DNA of 64,000 nucleotides from Staphylococcus equorum (GCF_029531845.1 NZ_JAMBPV010000008.1:1-64000), one strand, 5' to 3'; shown: positions 1 through 9,286, counted from the stretch's first letter. The notes: generated by a model from the sequence alone, not told the origin. A program made the numbers and translations.

Positions 1-1
1 T

Positions 2-1132
2 ACACAAGTAACAGGCACGGGAGAAGCAGGCTCAACAATCACAGTTAAATTCCCAGATGGAAGTGTGGTAACGGGTACAGTAGATGGACAAGGAAATTAC
101 GTGATCGATTTACCATTAGATAAGAAATTAAATGGAAATGAAGAGTTAGTAGTGACGTCAACAGATGGAGCAGGCAATGTATCGCCAGAAGCAAAAGTGA
201 CAGTTACAGATGTGACGTCACCAAACGCACCGATGGTGAATGAGGTTACAAGTGAAGGTACGCAAGTAACAGGAACAGGCGAAGCCGGTTCAACAATTAC
301 GGTTAAATTCCCAGATGGAAGCACAGTGACGGGAACAGTAGATAACCAAGGAAATTACGCAATCGATTTACCAGTAGATAAGAAATTAAATGGGAACGAA
401 GAACTCGTAGTAACATCAACAGATACATCAGGCAATGTGTCACGAGAAACAAAAGTGACGGTTAAAGATGCGACGGCACCAGCAGCCCCAACAGTGAATG
501 AAATTACGAGTGGAGATACGCAAATTACAGGCACAGGTGAACCCGGCTCAACAATTACAGTTAAATTCCCAAATGGAACTATCGTAACTGGAAAGGCTGA
601 TAATCAAGGAAACTACGTAATTAATGTCCCTTCTATAATAGATTTAAACCCTGGAGATACTATACAACTCTCATCAATTGATAAGTCAGGAAATATGTCT
701 GGAACAACAACAATTATTGTGAATAATAGTAGTGCTTCAATAACAAAACAAGCGAATGATCATGATAAATCTAGCAATAATTTTGATTTAAATAGTCAAT
801 TAGGGTTGAATGGAATTGAAGGGGAAGATGGAAAAGAACACAGAAATCTAAATAGTAACAGCAAACATTCCGATGATTCAGTTAATCACAAATCAGGGAC
901 AGATGTAGCTTCCAAAGGCGATGTTATACAAACTAATGATAAAAAAGGTACTATTTCAAATCTGAATAATGACAAAAATAATCTAGATAAAGGAAATAAT
1001 AAACATGTAGATAAATTACCTACTACTGGTGAAAATGAGAACCAAAATAAAGGATTATTCAGTTCATCATTAGCTATGATTGGTGCATTTATGTTAATAG
1101 GAAGACGTCGTAAAAATAAAGAAGAACATTAA
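2..1132 (+). CDS. C-terminal part of an LPXTG cell-wall-anchored repeat adhesin (5' end outside window)
   Basis: The reading frame is open from base 2, so the true start lies upstream of the window. The visible part has bacterial Ig-like (Big_6-type) repeats with an exact 258-bp (86-residue) period. Repeats begin at 2, 260 and 518, each opening with a TQVTGTGEAG-like string, and the third diverges at its end. A low-complexity N/D/S/K-rich spacer follows (about 730-1010). The sortase motif LPTTG is encoded at 1016-1030, followed by a hydrophobic segment and an RRRKNKEEH-type positive tail. This is the standard anchor for sortase A attachment to peptidoglycan. Repeat adhesins of this build usually act in biofilm or host/surface binding, but the binding domain is not visible, so the ligand is unknown. 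Near-identical repeats suggest length variation by recombination. Confidence 0.93.
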   Translation, partial: TQVTGTGEAGSTITVKFPDGSVVTGTVDGQGNYVIDLPLDKKLNGNEELVVTSTDGAGNVSPEAKVTVTDVTSPNAPMVNEVTSEGTQVTGTGEAGSTITVKFPDGSTVTGTVDNQGNYAIDLPVDKKLNGNEELVVTSTDTSGNVSRETKVTVKDATAPAAPTVNEITSGDTQITGTGEPGSTITVKFPNGTIVTGKADNQGNYVINVPSIIDLNPGDTIQLSSIDKSGNMSGTTTIIVNNSSASITKQANDHDKSSNNFDLNSQLGLNGIEGEDGKEHRNLNSNSKHSDDSVNHKSGTDVASKGDVIQTNDKKGTISNLNNDKNNLDKGNNKHVDKLPTTGENENQNKGLFSSSLAMIGAFMLIGRRRKNKEEH

Positions 1133-1185
1133 TAAGAATTAATATTATAAAGATAACGATATTATTATAGTATTACAAAATAAAA

Positions 1186-1226
1186 AAGACGGAATGCTCT
1201 TTAAATAGAGCTTCCGTCTTTTTTTG
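1186..1226 (+). terminator. Rho-independent terminator of the adhesin gene
   Basis: An inverted repeat with arms AAGACGGAA(T)GCTCT and AGAGCTTCCGTCTT, carrying a one-base bulge and a 6-base loop, is followed by a T-run, about 55 bases after the stop codon. Confidence 0.88.
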
Positions 1227-1310
1227 TATATAACTTATTAATGATGTGCCATTTCTAAAAATATAGCTTAGGCGTATAATGGAGTAATTAGTAAAGAAAG
1301 GTGTGGAGAA

Positions 1311-2480
1311 ATGCAAAAAGCTTATCGGCAACTTATATTAGGTATGATTTGTTTGTTTATAGTTATGGCAATTGGACGTTTTGCATACACACCTATTATG
1401 CCGTTTATGCAACAAACGGGATATATGGATAATCAGAGCGCAGGATTACTTGCAACTATTAATTACTTAGGTTATTTAATTGGAGCAATTATTCCTATAT
1501 GGATAGTTGTGTTTAGCAAGGTTACAGATTTGAAACTATACTTACTAATCAATATAGTTTCAACAATATTGATGGGGCTATTTGATAATTTTACATTATG
1601 GATAATTTTCCGTTTAATCGCAGGAATCACGAGCGGAACGGTTTTTGTTTTAGCCTCAAATGTGGCGCTCGAAGCATTGAGAGCAGCGAACAAGGGTCGT
1701 ATCTCAGGTATGCTTTATAGTGGTGTGGGTCTAGGCATTTTCACAAGTAGTATATTTATATTTTTATTCACTACAGAAAATAATTGGAAGATAACGTGGA
1801 TTTTACTGGGTGTTTTTGCTTTAGTTATGGGAAGTTTTGTGTTTTTTGGTATGCGCCAAAATTCAAATGTTGAAAATGAAACACAAACCTTAAATGAAAA
1901 GGAAGATAAACCAAAAGTTAAGCTGAATAAAAAATTTATTTGGGGGTTTTCAATAGCGTATTTTTGTGAAGGTGCGGGTTACATAATTACAGGTACATTT
2001 TTAGTAGCAATCGTTAAATCCATACCTGAATTTGCAGATTATGCAGCGTTAAGTTGGATGTTTGTAGGATTAGGAGCTATTCCATCGACGATTTTATGGT
2101 CTATGATGGCTGAAAAATTAGGACACGGTAAAGCAACTAATTTAGCATTTATTTTACAAATTATTGCCGTAATATTGCCTGTTTTTTCAGAAAGCATGAT
2201 GAGTTTAGTGATAAGTTCTATTTTATTTGGTGCTACATTTCTTGGTTTAACGACATTGTTTATGTCAAAAGCACAAACTTTAATGTTTCAAAGTAACAGT
2301 AAAATAAATTTAGTTGCTTCATTAACTGTTATTTATAGTTTAGGGCAAATGATTGCGCCGGCACTTTCTGGTATATTAATTGGTGAATCAGCAAATTATA
2401 ACGCAGCACTGATTTTTGCGTCTATCATACTTTGCATCGGGCTATTAAGCAGTATGTATAGTTATAGAGTCACAAATTAA
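1311..2480 (+). CDS. YbfB/YjiJ-family MFS transporter
   Basis: This 389-residue protein has about 12 hydrophobic helices and starts with a short cytoplasmic tail and the motif AIGRFAYTPIMP typical of the YbfB/YjiJ MFS branch. A central charged loop (about residues 185-205, rich in E, K and N) separates the two six-helix halves. A GGTGTGGAG-like ribosome binding site precedes the ATG, and a TATAAT lies at 1275-1280 with only a weak -35. The gene is monocistronic, with a terminator upstream and its own leader. MFS members of this family are secondary transporters of unknown substrate; export of a small molecule is an inference. Confidence 0.82.
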   Translation: MQKAYRQLILGMICLFIVMAIGRFAYTPIMPFMQQTGYMDNQSAGLLATINYLGYLIGAIIPIWIVVFSKVTDLKLYLLINIVSTILMGLFDNFTLWIIFRLIAGITSGTVFVLASNVALEALRAANKGRISGMLYSGVGLGIFTSSIFIFLFTTENNWKITWILLGVFALVMGSFVFFGMRQNSNVENETQTLNEKEDKPKVKLNKKFIWGFSIAYFCEGAGYIITGTFLVAIVKSIPEFADYAALSWMFVGLGAIPSTILWSMMAEKLGHGKATNLAFILQIIAVILPVFSESMMSLVISSILFGATFLGLTTLFMSKAQTLMFQSNSKINLVASLTVIYSLGQMIAPALSGILIGESANYNAALIFASIILCIGLLSSMYSYRVTN

Positions 2481-2685
2481 ATGATATATTCAAATAGAGC
2501 GTCTTAAAAAAAGAAAAATAATTTAAAGCAATAAATAAAAAGTTCGAAAAGTTATATACACTTACAGAAGTAGTCTATGTAGGCTTTTTAGTGGTCATCA
2601 TACTTTTGTGTAAATTGACTTTTTGTGGTAATATCGTCATGGATAAAAATTCGAGATAATAATAGATAAGAAGGTTTAAATATAT

Positions 2686-3660
2686 ATGAAAGAAAACTTT
2701 TGGCGTGAATTACCGCGTCCATTTTTTGTTTTGGCACCAATGGAAGATGTTACAGATGTAGTTTTTCGTCACGTTGTCAGTGAAGCAGGCAGACCTGATG
2801 TTTTCTTCACTGAGTTTACAAATACAGAAAGCTTTTGCCACCCTGAAGGTGTACACAGTGTACGTGGACGCTTAACATTCACTGAAGATGAACAGCCTAT
2901 TGTCGCTCACATTTGGGGGGACAAACCAGAGAACTTCCGTGAAATGAGTATCGGTATGGCAGAGATGGGTTTTAAAGGTATCGATTTAAATATGGGCTGC
3001 CCAGTGCCGAACGTTGCAACGAAAGGTAAAGGTTCAGGATTAATTCAACGTCCTGAAATTGCAGCTGAAATTATTCAAGCAGCTAAAGCAGGAGGTCTTC
3101 CGGTAAGTGTTAAGACTCGACTCGGTTATTCTGATATCGATGAGTGGAGAGATTGGCTGACACATGTATTCGAACAGGATATTGCGAACCTGTCGATTCA
3201 CCTTCGTACGCGTAGAGAAATGAGTAAAGTGGATGCGCACTGGGAATTAATCGGAGAAATTAAAAAGGTTCGTGATGCAGTCGCACCGGACACATTGTTA
3301 ACGATTAACGGAGATATTCCGGATAGAAAAACAGGGCTCGAACTGGCAGAGAAGTATGGCATTGACGGTGTAATGATTGGACGTGGAATTTTCCAAAATC
3401 CGTATGCATTTGAAAAAGAACCGAGAGAACATACGAGCGAAGAGCTATTAGGTCTGTTAAGATTACACCTTGATCTATTCGACAAATATACTAAAGAAGA
3501 AACGCGTCAGTTTAAACCATTGCGCAGATTCTTTAAAATATATGTACGCGGCATCAGAGGTGCAGGAGAACTGAGACATCAGTTGATGAGTACGAATACG
3601 ACAGATGATGCTCGAACGCTACTTGATGAATTTGAAGCACAAATGGCACCGGTAGAATAA
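2686..3660 (+). CDS. tRNA-dihydrouridine synthase (Dus family)
   Basis: The enzyme reduces uridine in the D-loop of tRNA to dihydrouridine with FMN and NADPH. The 324-residue protein carries the family hallmarks in order: an FMN-binding start [11 protein letters not shown] (residues 14-24), the catalytic-cysteine motif [10 protein letters not shown] with Cys105, a GKGSGL stretch, VSVKTRLGY near residue 145, and [15 protein letters not shown] near residue 235. AGAAGG precedes the ATG by about 11 bases. It stands alone, between an MFS gene and a convergent MFS gene with which it shares a bidirectional terminator. It is distinct from the main dusB-type gene usually found elsewhere in Bacillales genomes. 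Which tRNA position it modifies cannot be read from the sequence. Confidence 0.92.
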   Translation: MKENFWRELPRPFFVLAPMEDVTDVVFRHVVSEAGRPDVFFTEFTNTESFCHPEGVHSVRGRLTFTEDEQPIVAHIWGDKPENFREMSIGMAEMGFKGIDLNMGCPVPNVATKGKGSGLIQRPEIAAEIIQAAKAGGLPVSVKTRLGYSDIDEWRDWLTHVFEQDIANLSIHLRTRREMSKVDAHWELIGEIKKVRDAVAPDTLLTINGDIPDRKTGLELAEKYGIDGVMIGRGIFQNPYAFEKEPREHTSEELLGLLRLHLDLFDKYTKEETRQFKPLRRFFKIYVRGIRGAGELRHQLMSTNTTDDARTLLDEFEAQMAPVE

Positions 3661-3700
3661 TATTAATCGATTTAGACAATAGTAATGAAGAAGTAAAATA

Positions 3701-3745
3701 AACGGCTTAAAAATCTTGATATTAAGATTTTTAAGCCGTTTTTTG
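3701..3745. terminator. Bidirectional terminator between the dus gene and the convergent MFS gene
   Basis: A perfect 17-bp inverted repeat (arms AACGGCTTAAAAATCTT and complement, 6-base loop) has a T-run on the + side and A-rich sequence on the other. The right arm overlaps the stop codon of the minus-strand gene. Confidence 0.9.
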
Positions 3746-4927
3746 TTTGATTGTTAATGAAATAATGAATGCAATAATCATGAAAGCTGTAATCATAAAT
3801 ACAACACCTGGCCATTGTATCAGCCCATAGAAGATACCTGCTAATGTACCCCCAATAGATGAACCCATGTAATAAAATAATAAATATAAACTAGATGCTT
3901 GCGCTTTATGATGTTCAGCACGACTTGCAACTACGCCACTTGCTATCGCGTGACCACTGAAAAATGCATAAACACTGAATGCCAAGCCGAGTATTTTAAA
4001 AACTAAAAAAGGTAAAAGTGTAATCCAAATACCAACAATTAATAGTAAAATGCTAAATTTTAAAGCGTTTAATGTACCTAATTTAGTACGTAATTTTGCA
4101 TTTAATATAGAAGATATCATACCAATTAAGAATAATAAGTAAACAAAGCTAATAATACTGTCGTGCAATTGATAAGGTCTAGCTGCCAACACAAAGCCAA
4201 TATAGTTAAAAGCAGCGATGTTACAGCCTAATAATAGAAATCCAATCATAAAAGGTTTTAGTAAACGAATGTTTTTCAAATGTTGACTATAGCTCAATAC
4301 TAATGCTTTAACAGAAAAGCGTTGCTTCTCAAAATGTCGAGATGCTGGTAGTAAGAAAGCAAATAATATTGCTGCGACAACACTAATAATTGCAATAGAG
4401 AATAAGCCGACTTGATAACCATAAATACTTGAAATAAATCCAGTGAATATTCTACCAAACGCCCCACCAAATGCATTGCCACTAATATAAATGCCCATAG
4501 CCTCAGGCAAATTATGCGCAGAAATTTCTTCTCCGATATACGCCATAGCGATAGAGGGTAAGCCTGCTAAACAGATGCCTTGTATAAGTCTAACAATTAA
4601 GAAGGTATTGAAATCTGTAATAAAGGGTTGCACTAGTGCTAATAATGATACCGAAATCACAGAAAAAATCATAATAGGTTTACGTCCAATTACTTCCGAT
4701 ATTGCGCCAAAAAATAGCATAGCAAAAGCTAATGTCAGGGTTGCTGCCGACAATGCCAAACTTGCAACAGTTTCACTCACATTAAATGATTGTGTGAAAT
4801 GGGGTATCAATGGTTGAACGCTATATAGTATTGAAAAAATAGTGAATCCTGAAATGAAAAGTGCAACGATAATTTTAATATATGCTTTTGAACCTTTATT
4901 TACATAGCTGTTTTTCAAATACTCCAT
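3731..4927 (-). CDS. MFS transporter, YnfM-like
   Basis: This 398-residue protein has about 12 membrane helices. It includes the MFS loop motif FFGAISEVIGRKPIM between helices 2 and 3 and a second GRKP-free half, resembling the YnfM/arabinose-efflux branch of MFS exporters. The frame remains open upstream to 5065, but the ATG at 4927 is chosen because an AAAAGGGG ribosome binding site lies just before it and the extra 46 residues are poorly protein-like. Substrate is unknown; drug or metabolite export is the usual role. It is divergent from the lipoprotein gene at 5336. Confidence 0.85.
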   Translation of the reverse strand: MEYLKNSYVNKGSKAYIKIIVALFISGFTIFSILYSVQPLIPHFTQSFNVSETVASLALSAATLTLAFAMLFFGAISEVIGRKPIMIFSVISVSLLALVQPFITDFNTFLIVRLIQGICLAGLPSIAMAYIGEEISAHNLPEAMGIYISGNAFGGAFGRIFTGFISSIYGYQVGLFSIAIISVVAAILFAFLLPASRHFEKQRFSVKALVLSYSQHLKNIRLLKPFMIGFLLLGCNIAAFNYIGFVLAARPYQLHDSIISFVYLLFLIGMISSILNAKLRTKLGTLNALKFSILLLIVGIWITLLPFLVFKILGLAFSVYAFFSGHAIASGVVASRAEHHKAQASSLYLLFYYMGSSIGGTLAGIFYGLIQWPGVVFMITAFMIIAFIISLTIKQKTA

Positions 4928-5101
4928 TGTACGAACCCCTTTTATGTTTAATATGTCTATAGTATCACGTAATAAATAATATAAAAAATATATTAGTTGT
5001 TTTAAAAGATGTAATGCTTTAGATTTCCATAACATTGATAAGTAGCTAAAACTAAAATAATACATTACTTATTATTAAAACGAATTAGAGATTAACCTAT
5101 A

Positions 5102-5133
5102 TATAATGTAACAAAGTTTCCTATTACATTATA
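5102..5133. promoter_or_regulatory. Inverted repeat in the 408-bp divergent region between the MFS and lipoprotein genes
   Basis: TATAATGTAA and TTACATTATA form perfect 10-bp arms around a 12-base spacer. No T-run follows, so an operator is more likely than a terminator. The rest of the 4928-5335 interval is very AT-rich. It contains GGGTAT at 5254-5259 without a matching SigB -35, and no gene. Confidence 0.4.
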
Positions 5134-5335
5134 AGTTGTGTGATTTTTGATTTGTAAATTACATTTTAAAAAAATAATACAAAGAAATTAAGAGAAAGTT
5201 AAAAATAATTCAAAAAACATATTTATTTTAATTAAAAAGGTTATAAGATTATAGGGTATGTATTTAAAAATATTTTAAGTGGTGTAACTTGTAATTTGCA
5301 CATAATAATAAATGGGATGAGGGGAAGATAATAAT

Positions 5336-6352
5336 ATGAAAAAATTATTATTTTTAGCACTAATAGCATTATTGGTGTTGGCTGCTTGTGGTACAGAAAA
5401 TGATAAGGTGAAAAGTAAGGATAAAGAAAGTGATAAGACTGAAGAAAATAGTAATGCTAAAGCAACTGGTAAAATGAAAAACTTCAAAATTGGTCAGGTT
5501 GTTCATGCTGACGGGGTAGACATTAAATTAACAAAGGTAGAATACGTAAATGAATATGATGAATACAGTGCGCCTGAAAATGGGAGAGTTGTTAAAGTGC
5601 ACTTGAAATTTAAAAATAATAACAACGATCAAGTGTTAGTTGATTCTGCAGATTTTAGTATGAAAATGAATAATGAAAATTATCAAGAGTGGTTTGGTAA
5701 TGATGATACTAATGCCGGGTTTTCTCATCAATTAAATAAAGGGAATACTGGTTCAGGTTATATCACCTACGATGTACCAGAGGGTAATGAATACGCATTA
5801 GAAATGGATGCACATCCTAAATTTGAAAATATAAAAGCAAGATGGAAGATTAAAAAAGAAGACATAAAAGAAGCAACAGGACAGAGTGAAAACCAAACTT
5901 CTGAAAATATTGTTACTGAAACTGAACCTGAGTCTGAATCTGCACCTGAAGAAACTGATGGGGAATCAACTGAAGAAGATGAAGACACTGAAAGTGAAGA
6001 AATGACATATCCTGCAGAAATGTATAATTCATTAGTAGATGAATACAATGAATTAACAGATGGTGAAAAAATGAACCATGTCGAGGATGATGTATTAGAA
6101 ATTGAATATGATCAATTAGAAGCGCGTGTTGATGAGTTATATAACAAACAAATGGAACTAGAAGACCAAGAGTATGAAGAACAAATGAAGCAAGATGAAA
6201 AAGAATTTGATGAAGAAATGAAAAGGCAAGATGAAGCGTATGAACAAGAAATGAAAGAACAAGATGAAGCATATGAAAAGGAGATGGAAGAAATAGATAA
6301 AGCATATGAGGAAGATATGAAGGCAATAGAGGACGATGAATCAACAGAATAG
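5336..6352 (+). CDS. DUF4352 lipoprotein with an acidic 11-residue-repeat helix
   Basis: The 338-residue product has a lipoprotein signal peptide with lipobox LAAC and the lipidated cysteine at residue 18. A lysine/glutamate-rich linker follows, then a DUF4352-type immunoglobulin-like domain (about residues 50-170). An acidic linker rich in E, S and T (180-225) leads to a long charged helix. The helix ends in five consecutive 11-residue units (residues 275-329, DNA 6158-6322) of the form xQDEAYEQEMK. Hendecad periodicity like this predicts a straight coiled coil or single alpha-helix that could hold a partner away from the membrane. GAGGGGAAG precedes the start. The DUF4064 membrane gene follows after 41 bp and is probably cotranscribed. 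Function is unknown. Confidence 0.85.
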   Translation: MKKLLFLALIALLVLAACGTENDKVKSKDKESDKTEENSNAKATGKMKNFKIGQVVHADGVDIKLTKVEYVNEYDEYSAPENGRVVKVHLKFKNNNNDQVLVDSADFSMKMNNENYQEWFGNDDTNAGFSHQLNKGNTGSGYITYDVPEGNEYALEMDAHPKFENIKARWKIKKEDIKEATGQSENQTSENIVTETEPESESAPEETDGESTEEDEDTESEEMTYPAEMYNSLVDEYNELTDGEKMNHVEDDVLEIEYDQLEARVDELYNKQMELEDQEYEEQMKQDEKEFDEEMKRQDEAYEQEMKEQDEAYEKEMEEIDKAYEEDMKAIEDDESTE

Positions 6353-6393
6353 ATTTTAAAGAGAATATAAATAAAGAATGAGGAGGAATAAAA

Positions 6394-6744
6394 ATGAATG
6401 AAAATCAAACAGTTAAACAAACAAATAGAGTGGCAGAAATGGTTTTGGGAATAATAGGAAGTATTTTTGGGATACTAGGTGGCTTATTTGCAATTATGGT
6501 AGGCGGCATTGGTTCTGAATTCGGTGATACAGATAGTGGTAGTTTCATGGGGCTTGGAACAGCAGTAATTATCACTTGTATTATAACGTTAGTTTTAAGT
6601 TGTATTATTAATAAGAAAAGAGTATTCGTAGGTGTTTTGCTAGTAATAGGTGGAATACTTAATTTTATATTCATTAGTTTCTTTGGAATATTATCTGGAA
6701 TATTAATTTTAGTTGCAGGTATATTGGCTCTTATAAGAAAATAG
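6394..6744 (+). CDS. DUF4064 small membrane protein
   Basis: This 116-residue protein has about four hydrophobic segments. It opens with a short polar N-terminus and a GIIGSIFGILGGLFA helix, the pattern of DUF4064 proteins that often accompany DUF4352 lipoproteins in Firmicutes. GAGGAGG lies at the right distance before the ATG. It follows the lipoprotein gene by 41 bp on the same strand and is terminated just downstream, which suggests a two-gene unit. No catalytic motif is visible; a membrane partner for the lipoprotein is an inference from adjacency. Confidence 0.78.
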   Translation: MNENQTVKQTNRVAEMVLGIIGSIFGILGGLFAIMVGGIGSEFGDTDSGSFMGLGTAVIITCIITLVLSCIINKKRVFVGVLLVIGGILNFIFISFFGILSGILILVAGILALIRK

Positions 6745-6753
6745 GAAGTAAAG

Positions 6754-6787
6754 TAGACAGAGGAGTATTAACTTTCTCTGTCTTTTA
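6754..6787 (+). terminator. Terminator after the DUF4064 gene
   Basis: AGACAGAG and CTCTGTCT arms enclose a loop of about 13 bases and are followed by TTTT. Confidence 0.75.
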
Positions 6788-6963
6788 TATTTGAATTCCA
6801 AAGATTATATTGATAGTAGCTTAATTATAGATAGAATTTTCAAAATAATTACAGGTATCTCAAATCAATTACCAAAAAATTAAAAAATAGTTTCTGCTAT
6901 TCTCTTTATATAATTTCTTTGCTATTGTTAGCTAAGGAAAAATTTTGGGAGGATTTATTAATT

Positions 6964-8190
6964 ATGAAAAAAATCGTTACAGCAACAATTGCTACATTGT
7001 CATTGGGAGCAGTGGGCATAGCACAGTCAGACGCAGAAGCTTCAGAGAATAACCAATCAGGTACGCAATATTCAAGTGACCAATCAATGAATGGTATGTT
7101 TGAATATGGTTACATTGATGAAGATAATAGTGGGAATTATCACCATACATTAGATGGAAACTGGGACCAATCAATGTTTGATCAACAACAATATTATTTC
7201 TATTTAATCGATGAAGAAGGAAATTACCATTATTACTATTTCCCTATGAATGATCAAGACACAAATTCAACAAATACGAATGTAACAAATGCATATAATG
7301 GTAACAATTATAGTGCTGATAAGAGTCATGAGGCTGTTCAAAAGAGTGGCTACGATGTAAACAAAGCACCAGCTCAATCACAAGAAGCACCGCAAAGTTC
7401 TAATAATGAAGTTTCTGCTCAAACTTCATCACAAGAACAAAGCACAACAACTAATGATAATACATCAAATAACAACGCATCTTATACACAAAATAATACA
7501 TCATCAAACGAAAACTATGAAAGTAGTTATACGCGCAATGATGGTAATGGTGTTGAAGATGTAAAACAAAATGCAACATCAAATAACGTAGAGAACACAA
7601 CAAATGCACCTGCTACAGAATCAACAAGCAGTTCTAATGAAGGGCAAGCAACGCAACAAGAAGCAGCACCTTCACCAGAAACTTCAAACAACAATACGTC
7701 ATCAAACAACAATGCATCATCAAACAACAATGCATCATCAAACAACAATGCATCATCAAACAACAATACATCATCAAACAATAATAACAGTACAAATTCA
7801 TCAAACTGGTTAACAAGTAACAGCCAGATGCAACCATATGGCCAATATCATGGTGGCGGTGCACATTACGGTGTCGACTATGCAATGGATGAAAACACAC
7901 CAGTTTATTCATTAACAGATGGTACTGTTATTCAAAGCGGATGGAGTAATTATGGTGGCGGAAACCAAGTTACAATCCAAGAACAAAATAGTGATAACTA
8001 CCAATGGTATATGCATATGAATTCACTAAACGTACAAAAAGGTGACCAAGTTACAGAAGGTCAACAAATCGGTGAGTCAGGCAGCACAGGTAACTCTACT
8101 GCACCACACTTACACTTCCAACGTATGGAAGGCGGAGTTGGTAACGGTTATTCAGTAGACCCAACTTCATACGTAAACTCAAAAGCATAA
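6964..8190 (+). CDS. lytM: LytM-type glycyl-glycine endopeptidase (M23)
   Basis: The 408-residue secreted peptidoglycan hydrolase has a signal peptide (residues 1-26, ending near DAEA), a tyrosine-rich LytM N-terminal domain, a long N/S/T/Q-rich linker and a C-terminal M23 metallopeptidase domain. The zinc ligands are visible: H301 and D305 in HYGVD, and H384 in HLH with the catalytic partner H382. The linker contains five 18-bp repeats. The core string QPYGQYHGGGAHYGVDYAM matches staphylococcal LytM, which cleaves pentaglycine cross-bridges. The ATG at 6964 is chosen because GGGAGG lies upstream and the signal peptide starts there; the frame is open for 15 more codons. A TATAAT lies at 6909-6914. 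The linker is longer than in the S. aureus protein (about 320 residues overall). Confidence 0.94.
   Translation: MKKIVTATIATLSLGAVGIAQSDAEASENNQSGTQYSSDQSMNGMFEYGYIDEDNSGNYHHTLDGNWDQSMFDQQQYYFYLIDEEGNYHYYYFPMNDQDTNSTNTNVTNAYNGNNYSADKSHEAVQKSGYDVNKAPAQSQEAPQSSNNEVSAQTSSQEQSTTTNDNTSNNNASYTQNNTSSNENYESSYTRNDGNGVEDVKQNATSNNVENTTNAPATESTSSSNEGQATQQEAAPSPETSNNNTSSNNNASSNNNASSNNNASSNNNTSSNNNNSTNSSNWLTSNSQMQPYGQYHGGGAHYGVDYAMDENTPVYSLTDGTVIQSGWSNYGGGNQVTIQEQNSDNYQWYMHMNSLNVQKGDQVTEGQQIGESGSTGNSTAPHLHFQRMEGGVGNGYSVDPTSYVNSKA
7693..7782 (+). repeat. Five tandem 18-bp repeats in the lytM linker
   Basis: Units of AATGCATCATCAAACAAC encode NASSNN; the first and last units vary by one or two bases. In-frame gain or loss of units would change linker length without disrupting the enzyme. 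Confidence 0.95.
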
Positions 8191-8206
8191 ATTAAAATAA
8201 TAAATT

Positions 8207-8250
8207 AAAGCGTTCTTGAAATTCTGTAATAGAATTCAAGGACGTTTTTT
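8207..8250 (+). terminator. Terminator of lytM
   Basis: An imperfect hairpin (left arm from AAAGCGTTCTTGAAATTC, right arm GAATTCAAGGACGTTTT) with G-U pairs and a T-run lies 17 bp after the stop. Confidence 0.8.
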
Positions 8251-8341
8251 ATATTAATATGTATAATTAACAAAGAATATTTGAAATATCTCAAATACCA
8301 TATCATACTTGCATTAAATTTAAATTGAAGAGGATGATAGT

Positions 8342-9088
8342 ATGTTTACTGTTTATGGACATAGAGGCTTACCGAGTAAAGCACCAGAAAATACACTCGC
8401 ATCTTATAAAGAAGCTGGGAATACACCTGGATTAAAATGGATTGAATTAGATGTAGCAATTACCAAAGATGAACAGTTGATTTTAATCCATGATGATTTT
8501 TTAGATCGAACAACGAATATGGTGGGAGAAGTGACACAATTAAATTATGCCGACATTAAAGATGCATCAGCAGGTAGCTGGTATGGAACAGAGTTTGAAG
8601 CCGAAAAATTACCTACATTTGATGAAGTTATTGAATTGGCTAGTGCCTACAACATGAACTTAAACATTGAATTGAAGGGCGTTACGGGTCCGAATGGCAC
8701 AGTACTATCAGAAAGTATGATTAAACAAGTTGCAGATAAATTAAAAGGCTTAAATTCGGATTTAAATGTATTGATATCAAGCTTTAATTTGGTTTTAGTG
8801 AAATTAGCAGAGCAGTTCATGCCAGAGTATGAGAGAGCTGTAATATTTAAAGCTGCAGCTTTTGGCGATGATTGGAGAACGCTATTAGATTATTGTGGTT
8901 CGAAAATAGTGAATATAGAAGATACCAAATTGACGCAAGCCCGTGTTAGAAAAATAAAAAATGCTGGATATGCTTTAAATGTGTGGACAGTAAACAAACA
9001 ATTACGTGCGAATCAATTAGCAAATTGGGGCGTTGATGGTATATTTACAGACAAAGCAGATGAAATGATTCACTTAGAAAGATTATAA
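8342..9088 (+). CDS. Glycerophosphodiester phosphodiesterase (cytosolic type)
   Basis: The enzyme hydrolyses glycerophosphodiesters to glycerol-3-phosphate and an alcohol. The 248-residue protein is a single GDPD TIM barrel without signal peptide. Its metal and catalytic residues are at expected places: H7-R8-G9, E16-N17, E35 and D37 in WIELDVAIT, and H50 in ILIHDD; INIELKG-like and FTDKAD motifs follow. It would act in the cytoplasm, on imported or recycled phospholipid head-group diesters. GAAGAGGATGAT precedes the ATG. The neighbour lytM has its own terminator, so this gene is transcribed alone. Confidence 0.92.
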   Translation: MFTVYGHRGLPSKAPENTLASYKEAGNTPGLKWIELDVAITKDEQLILIHDDFLDRTTNMVGEVTQLNYADIKDASAGSWYGTEFEAEKLPTFDEVIELASAYNMNLNIELKGVTGPNGTVLSESMIKQVADKLKGLNSDLNVLISSFNLVLVKLAEQFMPEYERAVIFKAAAFGDDWRTLLDYCGSKIVNIEDTKLTQARVRKIKNAGYALNVWTVNKQLRANQLANWGVDGIFTDKADEMIHLERL

Positions 9089-9097
9089 AATCGCAGT

Positions 9098-9150
9098 CGT
9101 GGGGTGGGGATAGAAAATAAAAATTTGAATTTTGATTTTCTCCTGCTCCT
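9098..9150. repeat. Degenerate member of the GGGGTGGG hairpin repeat family
   Basis: GTGGGGTGGGGATAGAAAAT is followed by an AT-rich hairpin (AGAAAATaAAAATT/AATTTTgATTTTCT) and CTCCTGCTCC. It matches the layout of the elements near 10964, 47561 and 60926. Just after the GDPD stop, it probably ends that transcript. Confidence 0.6.
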
Positions 9151-9286
9151 TTTTATCGACATGGTTAAAAACTAGATGTCCTTTGTCTTAATTATACATT
9201 AAAAAATAACAATATTATAGACTACTTCTTTACTGTTTAGCAGTTTATACTGGTGAATATCATAGAGGAAGAAGGAGTGTTGAACA

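Noticed and set aside
5254..5259. GGGTAT considered as a SigB -10 for the lipoprotein gene
   Set aside because: No GTTTAA-like -35 occurs at 12-14 bases upstream.
5913..6344. Open frame opposite the lipoprotein's acidic repeat region
   Set aside because: It arises from the repetitive GAA/GAT codons of the real gene and is low-complexity in translation.
7693..7782. Tandem repeat considered as a CRISPR-like array
   Set aside because: Units are 18 bp, contiguous without spacers, and in frame with the LytM linker.
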